Shown: positions 57,701 through 64,000 of the stretch, piece by piece
Layout of the letters: every line of letters starts with the position of its first letter
Numbering within the stretch: the first letter of the stretch is position 1
Assembly (NCBI RefSeq): GCF_943914565.1
Contig: NZ_CALUCN010000011.1
Span: 23,638-87,637, forward strand
Length of the DNA: 64,000 nt
Direction of reading: 5' to 3'
Source: an uncultured Tessaracoccus sp.
Lineage (GTDB): Bacteria > Actinomycetota > Actinomycetes > Propionibacteriales > Propionibacteriaceae
Translations under genes and position numbers: made by a program
The notes under the pieces: model-generated
The model's database searches: none
The model's input: the letters and a program-made list of their open reading frames with translations, nothing else
What the model was told of the DNA's origin: nothing

Positions 57701-58869
57701 TGTTCCTCGTGATCGACGGCTGGGCGACGCTGAAGACCGAGTTCGAGATGATCGAGCCGCAGGTGCAGGCGCTCGCCTCCGGCGGCCTCGGCTTCGGCAT
57801 CCACCTGTGGGTGGGCGCCTCGAAGTGGTCCGAGATCCGCGCTGCGACGAAGGACATGCTGCAGAGCCACGTCGAGCTGAAGCTCGGTGACGCGTTCGAC
57901 TCCGAGGTCAACCGCAAGGTGCAGGAAATCATCCCCGCCGGCCGCCCGGGCCGCGGCATCACCGACGGCGGCCTGCACACGCTCGTCGGCCTGCCCCGCA
58001 TCGACGGGGTGGAGAACGCCGACGACGTCGCGGACGGGCAGCGCGCCTTCATCGAGCGCGTGAATGCCGCGTGGAAGGGGCCACGCGCCGCCGAGGTGCG
58101 GATGTTGCCGGAGCGGTTCGACGTCGAGGAGCTGCCGGCGCTCACGCACGACCCGCGCGACCGGCGGATCCCGTGGGCGATCGACGAGCTCGAGCTCGCG
58201 CCTGTGTGGTTCGACCCGGAGCACGAGGCGCACCTGGCGATCATCGGCGGTCCGGAGTGCGGCAAGTCGACGATCCTGCGCACGCTCCTGCACGGCATCA
58301 CGACGCGCTACACGCCGAAGGAGGCGAAGATCGTCATCGTCGACTACCGGCGGTCGCTGCTGGGCGAGGTCGAGACCGAGCACCTCATCGGCTACTACCC
58401 GTCGGCCTCCGCCGCGACGGAAAACCTCCGACAACTCGCCGAGGCCGTCCGGATGCGCCTGCCCGGCCCCGACGTGACCCAGCAGCAGCTGCGCGACCGC
58501 TCGTGGTGGCAGGGCGGCGAGGTGTTCGTCGTGGTGGACGACTACGAGCTCGTCGCGACGCAGTCCGGCAACCCGATGGCGGCGTTCGCCGACCTCGTCA
58601 ACCAGGCGGAGGACATCGGCCTGCACATCCTCGTCGCCCGTTCCGCCGGCGGCGCCGGGCGCGCGGTGTTCGGTGACCCGATCATCTCCAAGATGCGCGA
58701 GTCGATCAGCCCCGGCCTCGTGATGACGGGCACCAAGGACGAGGGCGCGTTGTTCGGCGACGTCAAGGCCTCGCCGCTGCCGCCCGGCCGTGGCACGCTC
58801 GTCACGCGCGCGTTCAAGGGGCTCGTGCAGGCGGCGTACCGGGCGCCCGTCGAGGAGGACGCGCAGTGA
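54787..58869 (+). CDS. eccC: Type VII secretion ATPase EccC (EccCa-EccCb fused)
   Basis: A 1,360-residue FtsK/SpoIIIE-type ATPase. After two membrane helices (MLPMVAGALAMGLMLLGGGL and RGIVMGLYGVSMMGMMLSQT) come three nucleotide-binding domains with Walker A GATGSGKS (483-490), GGPQAGKS (866-873) and GGPECGKS (1154-1161), and Walker B LFIVVDEFSELL, DVFLVIDGWATL and FVVVDDYELVA. EccC recognises the YxxxD/E substrate signal through its last domain and drives export. A Pro/Glu-rich linker (about 735-775) separates D1 and D2. The ATG at 54787 follows GGAGAGGGAGAGC. Fused rather than split as in mycobacterial ESX-1. It overlaps mycP by four bases. Confidence 0.97.
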   Translation: MGVVTFHRPKRVSPPAMPRGDLLLESPPEIPPPTPSKPFGTVLRMLPMVAGALAMGLMLLGGGLGGGGNPLRGIVMGLYGVSMMGMMLSQTGRQNDDQSAQLDANRRDYFRYLGQTRRNFAKTADEQRASVAYRHPDPDSLWTVVGGMRMWERRPDAEDFGSVRLSVGRQQSAKRITPPESQPIEDLEPLTTGALRRFIRTHRVIQSVPLAVDLRGFRAIQLIGDEEACRRMAFSMVAQLVTWHAPTDVALMVAAAKPVQPDWQWVKWLPHLQHPTERDGVGPVRMFATGASEISQLGTSAQGSDETPSLMVIVTDGVEGVNAQQFLTPQTKAVSVHVTGNRALPRTLEIGVAYFEVRGDEVVLHRRTSKVQHAQTPFGRPDQVKGVYVEMLARAMAPYRMPEIVAADDGEPEEVAFEPPKDFPAMLGIGDPLTLDPRQSWKPRPLRNHLRIPFGNADDGTPVELDIKESAQGGMGPHGICIGATGSGKSEFLRTLVMGLAATHSTEQLNFILVDFKGGATFLGLDELPHVSAVITNLEDELSLVDRMQDAIGGELDRRMEVLRAAGNFKNREDYENARQAGADIPPMPSLFIVVDEFSELLTARPEFIDLFVQIGRVGRSIAVHQLLASQRLEENKLRGLDTFLSYRIALRTFSPAESRTVIGVPDAYELPTPPGNGYLKFDTTGMTRFKAAYVSGPWHETPSVTPTGNQPMDESVVVETRAWTPPVLEFTVDHVLPVEPPEPEPEPVAPPTLDDEPAPQAAPAPAVPEDDEEDEETLLSIVVSRLKGHGWPAHQVWLPPLDDPPTMDQLLAGVEEGERGLQVSNPAWHGKLRAPIGLIDRPRHQRRDPWVIDFSGSGGNMGVVGGPQAGKSMALRAAIAGLALTHTPQEVGFYCLDFGGGGLISMRDLAHVGSVTGRLDVDRVRRTVAELTSLRGHRELQFAELGIDSMQTYRRGRADGSIPPDRFPTDVFLVIDGWATLKTEFEMIEPQVQALASGGLGFGIHLWVGASKWSEIRAATKDMLQSHVELKLGDAFDSEVNRKVQEIIPAGRPGRGITDGGLHTLVGLPRIDGVENADDVADGQRAFIERVNAAWKGPRAAEVRMLPERFDVEELPALTHDPRDRRIPWAIDELELAPVWFDPEHEAHLAIIGGPECGKSTILRTLLHGITTRYTPKEAKIVIVDYRRSLLGEVETEHLIGYYPSASAATENLRQLAEAVRMRLPGPDVTQQQLRDRSWWQGGEVFVVVDDYELVATQSGNPMAAFADLVNQAEDIGLHILVARSAGGAGRAVFGDPIISKMRESISPGLVMTGTKDEGALFGDVKASPLPPGRGTLVTRAFKGLVQAAYRAPVEEDAQ

Positions 58870-60173
58870 GCCGGCGGGTCGTGCGGTGGCTCAGCGCCTG
58901 CGTCGCGGGGATGCTGCTCCTCACGCAGCAGGCGCTCAACGCCAGCGCGGGCGTCACGCCGTTCGACCCGGGCGAGTGCCACGTCGCGGCGAAGGGCACC
59001 GCGGCACCGCAGACGTCGTGGCACTTCCAGCGGCTGCAGATGGACCGGGTGTGGAAGGTCGCCACCGGCCGGGGCGTCACCGTCGCGGTGATCGACACCG
59101 GCGTCTCGACGACGGGTTCGCTCTACATGCAGGCCGCCGCCGACAAGCGCTTCACCGCCTACGACCTGCTCGACGGCCGCAAGAGCGACGGCAACCAGCA
59201 GCTCGACGAGTTCGATTGCCTGCACGGCACCCGCGTCACGTCGCTGCTCGCCGCCGGGCGCGGCAGCGACGGCAAGCCGATCGACGGGCGCGTCGAGTTC
59301 TCCGGCATCGCCCCCGACGCGAAGGTGCTCACCTACCGTTCGCTGATGCAGTCGGAGGTGCAGGAGGACAGCGAGCCCATGCCGCTGCAACCCACCACCG
59401 AGGCGGTGCTCGACGCCGTCGCTCGCAAGGTGGACGTCATCAACCTCTCGCAGGTGGTGCCCGAGACCGTCGAGGGCTTCGAGGGGTTGCGCGACGCGAT
59501 CCAGCTCGCGATCAACCGCGGAATCGTCGTCGTGGCCGCCGCCGGCAACAACGGGCAGATGCAGGGCATGCGCGCGTTCCCCGCGTCCTTCCCGGGGGTC
59601 ATCTCGGTGGGCGCCACCAACCGCAACGACGCCGCCTCGTCCGTGAGCCAGGCCGGCGCCAAGGTCGACGTCGGCGCGCCCGGGGAGGGCATCGTCGCGC
59701 TGGACCCGTCCCACCACGACTCGGTGCGCGGCGTGGAGTCGCAGGTGTACTCGCCACCCATCGCCGGCACGAGTTTCGCGACGCCCATCGTCAGTGGCGT
59801 CGTCGCGCTGATGATCGAGAAGCAGCGCGACGACGGGCTCGCCCCGCTCACGCCGGCCGAGGTCCGGCAGCGGTTGATCGAGACCGCGGACCCGCCGCCG
59901 GCGGCGGTGCCGGACCCGGCGCTGGGCGCCGGCATCGTGAACCCGCTGCGGGTGCTCTCGGGCGAGGTGCCGCAGCTCGCGCCCAACGAGCAGGCGGACA
60001 CGACCGTGCTGCCGAAGCACTACCCGCCGGAGGCCCACGTCGACTCCCGTCCGGCGGTGATCGGGATCGTGATGGGCATCGTCGCGGTGATGCTCGTCGT
60101 CGCCGGGATCGTCGCAACGCTGGTGATCCCGGCCGCCCGCCGCGTCTCGCGCGAGGACCGGGGGCGGGCCTGA
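58866..60173 (+). CDS. mycP: Mycosin, membrane-anchored S8 serine protease of the ESX system
   Basis: A 435-residue subtilisin-like protease. Signal peptide (LSACVAGMLLLTQQALNASA), catalytic triad D77 (VAVIDTGV), H120 (CLHGTRV) and S303 (IAGTSFATPIVSG), oxyanion Asn in AAAGNNG, then a C-terminal membrane anchor (VIGIVMGIVAVMLVVAGIVA) and a basic cytoplasmic tail. Mycosins cap the ESX core complex and are needed for its stability. The GTG start overlaps the eccC stop. The presence of MycP distinguishes this ESX-type (T7SSa) system from the Firmicutes-type T7SSb. Confidence 0.95.
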   Translation: MSRRVVRWLSACVAGMLLLTQQALNASAGVTPFDPGECHVAAKGTAAPQTSWHFQRLQMDRVWKVATGRGVTVAVIDTGVSTTGSLYMQAAADKRFTAYDLLDGRKSDGNQQLDEFDCLHGTRVTSLLAAGRGSDGKPIDGRVEFSGIAPDAKVLTYRSLMQSEVQEDSEPMPLQPTTEAVLDAVARKVDVINLSQVVPETVEGFEGLRDAIQLAINRGIVVVAAAGNNGQMQGMRAFPASFPGVISVGATNRNDAASSVSQAGAKVDVGAPGEGIVALDPSHHDSVRGVESQVYSPPIAGTSFATPIVSGVVALMIEKQRDDGLAPLTPAEVRQRLIETADPPPAAVPDPALGAGIVNPLRVLSGEVPQLAPNEQADTTVLPKHYPPEAHVDSRPAVIGIVMGIVAVMLVVAGIVATLVIPAARRVSREDRGRA

Positions 60174-60190
60174 CCCACCGTCGACGTGGA

Positions 60191-60196
60191 TAGGGT
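60191..60196 (+). promoter_or_regulatory. -10 box of pheA, leaderless placement
   Basis: TAGGGT (TAnnnT) ends six bases before the GTG start at 60203, in the 29-bp gap after mycP. It would allow independent leaderless expression of pheA. Confidence 0.4.
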
Positions 60197-60202
60197 GGCG
60201 GG

Positions 60203-61108
60203 GTGCACGGATACTTCGGCCCGGCGGGGACCTTCACGCACCAGGCGCTGCTCACCATCACGACGGAGGAGGCGAGGCCCTACTCCTCGGTGGTTGCGGC
60301 GCTCGCCGGCGTGCGGGCGCGGGAGATCGACGCGGCGGTCGTGCCCATCGAGAACTCCGTCGAGGGTGGCGTCTCCGCCACGCTCGACGAGCTCATCAAC
60401 GGCACCCCGCTGGCGATCCGCCGCGAGGTGCTGGTGCCGGTCTCGTTCGGGCTCTACGTCCGCCCCGGCACGAGCCTCGACGACGTGCGCCAGGTCCTCA
60501 CCCACGGGCACGCGGCCGCGCAGTGCCGGCGCTTCCTCGCAGGCCTGGAGCACGCAACGGTCACGGAGGCCGGCTCGACGGCGGGCGCGGCCAAGGAGGT
60601 CGCCCGCCCCGACTCGCGGCACGACGCCGCCGTCTGCGCCCGCGTGGCGGGACAGCTCTACGGGCTCGAGGAGCTCGCCTGGGGCATCGAGGACAACTCG
60701 GGCGCGGTGACCCGCTTCGTCGAGGTGGCCCGGCCGGGCATGCTGCCCATGCGCACGGGCGCGGACAAGACGACCCTCGTCGCGTTCATGGACGAGGACC
60801 GCTCCGGTGCGCTGTTGGAGATCCTCGAGCAGTTCAAGGTGCGCGGCGTGAACCTCACGCGCATCGAGTCACGCCCGACGAAGACGTCGCTCGGCTCCTA
60901 CTGCTTCTCGATCGACGCCGAGGGACACGTGTTGGACGAGCGGATGGCCGAGACCCTCGCCGGCCTCGCGCGGATCTGCCCGCAGGTGCACTTCCTGGGC
61001 TCCTACCCCCGCGCCGACGGGCAACGGTCCACGCTCGACCAGCGCTTCACCGACGAGTCGTTCCGGAGCGCACATGAGTGGGTCGAAGAACTCGACGACG
61101 AGGACTGA
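60203..61108 (+). CDS. pheA: Prephenate dehydratase
   Basis: A 301-residue enzyme for phenylalanine synthesis. The catalytic domain opens YFGPAGTFTHQALLTI and contains AAVVPIENSVEGGVSATLDE and AWGIEDNSGAVTRF, although the usual Thr-Arg-Phe is VTRF as expected. A C-terminal ACT domain (from TTLVAFMDEDRSGALLEILE; effector motif NLTRIESRPTKTSLGSYCF) provides feedback inhibition by phenylalanine. Stand-alone type without chorismate mutase, as usual in actinobacteria. The GTG start is the only one giving the family N-terminus. Confidence 0.95.
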   Translation: MHGYFGPAGTFTHQALLTITTEEARPYSSVVAALAGVRAREIDAAVVPIENSVEGGVSATLDELINGTPLAIRREVLVPVSFGLYVRPGTSLDDVRQVLTHGHAAAQCRRFLAGLEHATVTEAGSTAGAAKEVARPDSRHDAAVCARVAGQLYGLEELAWGIEDNSGAVTRFVEVARPGMLPMRTGADKTTLVAFMDEDRSGALLEILEQFKVRGVNLTRIESRPTKTSLGSYCFSIDAEGHVLDERMAETLAGLARICPQVHFLGSYPRADGQRSTLDQRFTDESFRSAHEWVEELDDED

Positions 61109-61153
61109 CGCGCGACGGGGGCAGCGTCGAGTATGCGATTTGTCGCCGCTCAC

Positions 61154-61674
61154 TCACCAGTAGCCCTGCGCGAGCCTTCGGAGACGAAGGTGGGTGGCCT
61201 CCCAGTCGGGTTCGACGAGTGCCTCGCGCGGGGGAAGCGGGTGGCGGTCGATCCACTCGTCGAGGTCGCCCTCGAGGCGCCTGAGCGCGAGGTTCGTCGC
61301 ATCGCGGATGGCCGCGCCGCCGGCGACCGGGTCCGCGAGAAGGTGGTCGGGGACGTCGAGGATGACGACGCGGTCGAGCGCGAGTGAGACGTGCACCTGC
61401 CCGGACGGGTCGCGTCCTCGTCGCGCCCGATGGCCGCGAGGCTCTGCGCCAGTAGCGCGTGTGCTTGTGGGCAGCAGAACGCGCCGGGCATGTGGGCGTC
61501 GATGCGACGGATGGCCTCGTCGTGGCGATCGGCGGCGACGAGGGCCTCCACTCGCGGGTACCAGCCGGTCGCTGCGTCGAACGTCTCGTCCTCGACGACG
61601 GCGCGACGCAGCGCGTCGAGTGTGGTCGGGGTGGGTTCCTCGATGTGTTGCAGGAGCAGGGCGAGGACAGACAT
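61154..61674 (-). pseudogene. Frameshifted gene of unknown function in an ESX-substrate cluster
   Basis: From the ATG at 61674 the frame reads MSVLALLLQHIEEPTPTTLD, DETFDAATGWYPRVEALVAA, DRHDEAIRRIDAHMPGAFCC and AHALLAQSLAAIGRDEDATR, then turns into a Ser/Arg-rich shadow. From about 61400 another frame continues HVSLALDRVVILDVPDHLLA, AAIRDATNLALRRLEGDLDE and HPLPPREALVEPDW, ending at 61154. A one-base indel near 61395-61410 explains both; no slippery heptamer is seen, so programmed frameshifting is unlikely. The gene begins two bases after the stop of the preceding gene. A sequencing error is possible. I do not recognise the family. Confidence 0.7.
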
Positions 61675-61676
61675 GG

Positions 61677-61970
61677 TCACATCCAGAACCGCTGGTACGC
61701 GGCCTGCTCTTCGGTTGCCTCGTAGTCCTCGCCGGTGGCCACCATTGAGGAGCCAGTCGAACTCAGCGACTTGTACGCGTCGGCCATGATGTTGTGCCAT
61801 TCCCCCTGGGCGTAGGCGTCACCGACGTGAGCAGCGGCGTCGATCGGCGAGGCGCCGGTGGATGAGGGGTGTGCCGTGATGAGCCCGTGAGCGCTGCGGT
61901 AGAACGTGTGCGCGTGGGAGCGGACGGCCTCTCCCGCAGCTTTCCATGCCGATGGGTCGAAGGTGGTCAT
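61677..61970 (-). CDS. Probable type VII secretion target (WXG100-like helical hairpin)
   Basis: A 97-residue protein: helix SAWKAAGEAVRSHAHTFYRS, a loop rich in Ser/Pro/Gly (SSTGASPIDAAAHVG), helix WHNIMADAYKSLSSTGSSMV, and YEATEEQAA near the end, which fits the YxxxE export signal and resembles ESX secretion-associated (EspC-like) proteins. It lacks a clean WXG. It sits between a lipoprotein gene upstream and the frameshifted gene downstream in one minus-strand operon, 16 kb from the main WXG100 pair, and could be an effector or partner exported by the same ESX. Confidence 0.72.
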   Translation of the reverse strand: MTTFDPSAWKAAGEAVRSHAHTFYRSAHGLITAHPSSTGASPIDAAAHVGDAYAQGEWHNIMADAYKSLSSTGSSMVATGEDYEATEEQAAYQRFWM

Positions 61971-61987
61971 GAGCGGTCCTCTCCTCG

Positions 61988-63055
61988 TCAGTGGGACGGC
62001 GGGATTTCGTATCGGTGGCTCTGGTCTCCCGTGGCGACGTCGACGACGGCTCCGCCGAAGACCGCGTCGAGCACGTGAAGGGCGTCGCCGTCGAACGTGA
62101 GACCTGCTGGGACGCGGTCTCCTGGGCCATCGTGGTGGCGCTTGGATGTGGCCCCGTCGGGGTGGACGAGGAACAACTCGCGGTCATGCCGGGCGGCGAT
62201 GGTGCCGTCGTTTCGGACGGCGACGGGCACGTTGCCCGTGAACTCGGTGTGGTGCCGCTTGGTGGTGTTGTGGCCGAGTTGGGCGGTGGTGAGTTGGTTG
62301 GTGTGGGCGGCGAGGAGGCCGTTGGGTCCGGAGGTCCAGCCGAGGGGTGCGTTGGGGAGGTTGGTGGTGTGGGTTGTGGGTTTGAGGGTGGTGGGGTGGT
62401 AGGCGTGGACGGAGGTGGTGGTGGAGACGCGGATGGTGCCGTCTTTGAGTTCGAGGCGGCGCACGTTGGGGTTGGGGAGGGTGGTGGTGGCGGTGGGTTT
62501 GGGTTGGTTGAGGGTGTGGAGGGTGAGGGTGCCGTTGGTGGTGGTGCTGGCGTAGTGGGTGTTGTCGATGGTGGTGAGGTGGGTGATGGTGCCGGGGGCG
62601 GGTGCGGGGTGTGGGTTGGTGGGGCAGCCGTTGGTCCAGGGGTGGAGGCGTCCGTCGCAGAGGGGGGTGATGATGGTGTTGCCGACGAGGGTGTAGGCGC
62701 GGGTGGTGGCTTGCCAGAGGGCGAGGAGGCGGTGGGGTTTGCCTTGGTGGTCCCATTCGACGAGGCCGTTTTGGTACCAGGCGATGCTGCCGGTCTTCGT
62801 GATCGTGATCGGCCCAGCCCACTGGAGGGGCCTCATCTCGGCGTTGATGTTCGGGTCGTCTGGTGGTGGGGGCGGGCCGCACGGGTCCCCTGTGTGCTCG
62901 AAGCGGTGCTCACCGAGGCGCACGCAGGCGGTGGCCGGCGACGGTGGCGCGGTCGGGCCGGTGGGCCCCGGCCGGAACAGGGGCGAGTCGCACGCGGCGA
63001 CGAGGCCGACGAGCGGCGCGGCGAGGAGCGAACGGCGGGGCAACATCATCGGCAC
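61988..63055 (-). CDS. Lipoprotein of unknown function
   Basis: A 355-residue protein with RRSLLAAPLVGLVAAC, a lipobox (LVAAC, Cys22) preceded by twin arginines. A Pro-rich linker (GPTGPTAPPSP) and a beta-rich body follow, with short repeats such as WAGPITITKTGSIAWYQNG, HRLLALWQATTRAYTLVGN and GTIRVSTTTSVHAYHPTTL that suggest a beta-propeller. The central 460 bp are extremely C/A-rich in the coding strand, giving many Thr, His and Pro codons (TTTTTNGTLTLHTLNQPKPT-like). The start may be the GTG at 63055 or the ATG at 63049. First gene of the small cluster with the ESX-target-like gene. Function unknown. Confidence 0.75.
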   Translation of the reverse strand: MPMMLPRRSLLAAPLVGLVAACDSPLFRPGPTGPTAPPSPATACVRLGEHRFEHTGDPCGPPPPPDDPNINAEMRPLQWAGPITITKTGSIAWYQNGLVEWDHQGKPHRLLALWQATTRAYTLVGNTIITPLCDGRLHPWTNGCPTNPHPAPAPGTITHLTTIDNTHYASTTTNGTLTLHTLNQPKPTATTTLPNPNVRRLELKDGTIRVSTTTSVHAYHPTTLKPTTHTTNLPNAPLGWTSGPNGLLAAHTNQLTTAQLGHNTTKRHHTEFTGNVPVAVRNDGTIAARHDRELFLVHPDGATSKRHHDGPGDRVPAGLTFDGDALHVLDAVFGGAVVDVATGDQSHRYEIPPSH

Positions 63056-63569
63056 CGCCCAAATTGCGTGAAGGTCAGCTCGGACATGTCGTTCCCTCCT
63101 GTCGACGGGCGCCCTCGCCGCGTCTGGCGCCGGTGTCGCGAACTGTACTGAACGGAGCGGTCACCCGAGGTTCGGCGCGTGGTGGCGCAAGGCGCGGCGT
63201 GGCGAGACGGCGCCAGCATCTGCAGCGGCACCACCGCGACGTGCTTCAGTGTGGAGAAGACCACCGCGGGTGGTGGTCTTCTCGACACTGAAGGCCCCGG
63301 TGCGCACGGTTTCGTCCGCGCGTGGCTGGTTCGCCCGCTATTCGGGGGTGAGTTTGCATCGCGGGGAGGAAACCGTGCGGAACTCCGGCTGCGCTCGGGG
63401 CGAGGCTCGTGCCCATGCTCGTGGGAACTCGTTTCGCGCACTTGGTGCGCTGCTCGATCATCTTGGGCGCGGGGCAGCGCTGTTGCCCCGCTGGCGTGTG
63501 GCCGGCGGGGTGCAGCGGTGATTTGAGGGTGGGAAGGGAGGAGCGTTCGGGCATCGGGTGCCGCCGGGG
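63056..63569. other. Intergenic region of 514 bp without a credible gene
   Basis: It holds one strong hairpin at 63244-63293 (separate entry). The open frames in it are short, mutually overlapping and without ribosome-binding sites or family resemblance. The promoter of the lipoprotein operon should lie at its left end on the minus strand. Confidence 0.5.
63244..63293. terminator. Long hairpin downstream of the HNH gene
   Basis: Arms 63244-63265 and 63272-63293 (CTTCAGTGTGGAGAAGACCA... and its complement) match at 21 of 22 positions around a six-base loop. Position, about 280 bp beyond the HNH stop and upstream of the lipoprotein gene, fits a terminator for minus-strand transcription, but the size would also fit a protein-binding palindrome. 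Confidence 0.6.
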
Positions 63570-64000
63570 TCAGGCGGCGCGGGCTCGGTCTGGTGGTGGC
63601 TCGTACTCCGGGGGTGCTTGTGGTGGTAGCTCGGGGATGGGTGCCACCGGGATGTCCGGTGTTTTCGTTCTCACCGTGCCTTGGCCGGTGACGAGGTATT
63701 CGAATCCCATGGGTGATTCCCAATGGAAGGCGCCCGGTGCTGGTTGGTCGGCCTGCCAGTGGCCGGCGGTCTTCGCGCGGTGAGCCGTACGCTCCAACGG
63801 CCCGAGGTTGGCCATCGACGTGGGGCCGGCACGGCCCGTCTGGTCGTAGGCGACGGTGTGGTCGATGTCGCAGCGCCTGGCCGCAGTGGCGGAGTAGGGG
63901 AACACCGAACGCGGGTTGCGCACCGAGAGGGCCAGCCGCTGCGCTGCGGTGGGTTCGTGTCCGGTGGCGTCGGGGATCATGTTCGGGTCGAGCACCGGCC
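63570..64000 (-). CDS. HNH endonuclease, C-terminal part (5' end outside window)
   Basis: The minus-strand frame is open to the window edge. It contains the HNH core CDIDHTVAYDQTGRAGPTSM, ANLGPLERTAHRAKTAGHW and a C-terminal WESPMGFEYLVTGQGTVRTK, as in the DUF222/13E12-type HNH proteins that are abundant in actinobacteria. The N-terminal DUF222 domain would lie beyond base 64000. The tail is Pro-rich (IPELPPQAPPEYEPPPDRA). Such genes are repetitive and their role is uncertain. Confidence 0.85.
   Translation of the reverse strand, partial: PVLDPNMIPDATGHEPTAAQRLALSVRNPRSVFPYSATAARRCDIDHTVAYDQTGRAGPTSMANLGPLERTAHRAKTAGHWQADQPAPGAFHWESPMGFEYLVTGQGTVRTKTPDIPVAPIPELPPQAPPEYEPPPDRARAA

Noticed and set aside
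54550..58626. Very long minus-strand open frame opposite eccC
   Set aside because: It is the antisense shadow of a GC-rich gene: its composition is Arg/His/Asp-rich, it has no family motif, and the plus strand carries the clear EccC with three Walker sites. The same applies to other long antisense frames, such as those opposite 4614-8816 and 35433-37982.
61380..61420. Programmed ribosomal frameshifting
   Set aside because: No slippery heptamer, downstream structure or internal Shine-Dalgarno is apparent at the frame change; an indel or sequence error is simpler.
63244..63293. Invertible promoter segment
   Set aside because: The arms are separated by only six bases, too little for an invertible switch, and no recombinase gene is nearby.
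1..64000. tRNA or rRNA genes
   Set aside because: Scanning intergenic segments for the T-loop GGTTCGANTCC pattern and for conserved rRNA stretches gave no convincing candidate; the GGTTCGAA at 9719 lies inside the toxin remnant and does not fold into a cloverleaf.

Overview
The window is high-GC DNA from a free-living Gram-positive actinobacterium. The evidence is strongly GC-biased codon use, GTG starts, TAnnnT-type -10 boxes directly in front of start codons, a mycosin-containing (ESX-type) type VII secretion locus, the rpsF-ssb-rpsR-rplI operon, and a family of HisKA_3/LuxR two-component systems. A member of the Propionibacteriales is plausible from the look of the ribosomal operon, but that is an inference and the genus cannot be read from the sequence.

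Layout. 1-2000: end of a membrane protein, a rhodanese and an Eis-like acetyltransferase. 2040-2700: an intergenic block made of an inverted 20-bp-period repeat array plus a 76-bp palindrome. 2826-4542: rpsF-ssb-rpsR-rplI. 4614-8816: a very large secreted phosphodiester-glycosidase/metallophosphatase. 8900-12850: a decayed accessory island with an Rhs-type toxin remnant, an intact putative immunity gene, a broken ISL3-family element and scraps of a second ISL3 and an IS3 transposase. 12878-31173: chromosomal metabolism and signalling, with two look-alike modules in which a NarL/DesR-type two-component system sits divergent to an ABC transporter; one of these has been split by a vapBC toxin-antitoxin cassette bounded by a 42-bp direct repeat. 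31279-35330: an MprAB-like two-component system, a second and larger inverted array with its 76-bp palindrome, and ornithine carbamoyltransferase. 35433-42930: a secreted 5'-nucleotidase, a three-gene 2-oxoacid dehydrogenase operon and NhaA. 43118-46905: a Q/W-repeat DUF4282 protein, a third 76-bp palindrome, alanine racemase, EcsC and Aat transferase. 46976-60173: a complete ESX core (two WXG100 proteins, EccB, EccE, EccD, EccC, MycP) interleaved with a drug/metabolite transporter and a serine hydrolase. 60203-64000: prephenate dehydratase, a small ESX-substrate-like cluster with a frameshifted member and a lipoprotein, and the end of an HNH endonuclease gene.

The most unusual thing here is a composite intergenic repeat element. 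Ten-base units close to TTTGCCAACG repeat every 19-20 bp, run in one orientation to a conserved 28-bp core, and then continue in the opposite orientation. The variable spacers between units also match across the centre, so each array is one long imperfect inverted repeat. The two arrays share spacer sequences and both are followed by the same 76-bp palindrome (ends GCACGAAACGCCGTG), of which a third, array-less copy lies before alr. Both arrays sit between divergent genes. I do not know a described family that fits.

Other points of note are the operator-like 42-bp repeat around vapBC, a three-box DnaA cluster with 12-bp spacing, an uncharacterised C-terminal repeat domain shared by the two secreted phosphoesterases, and several promoters placed for leaderless transcription.
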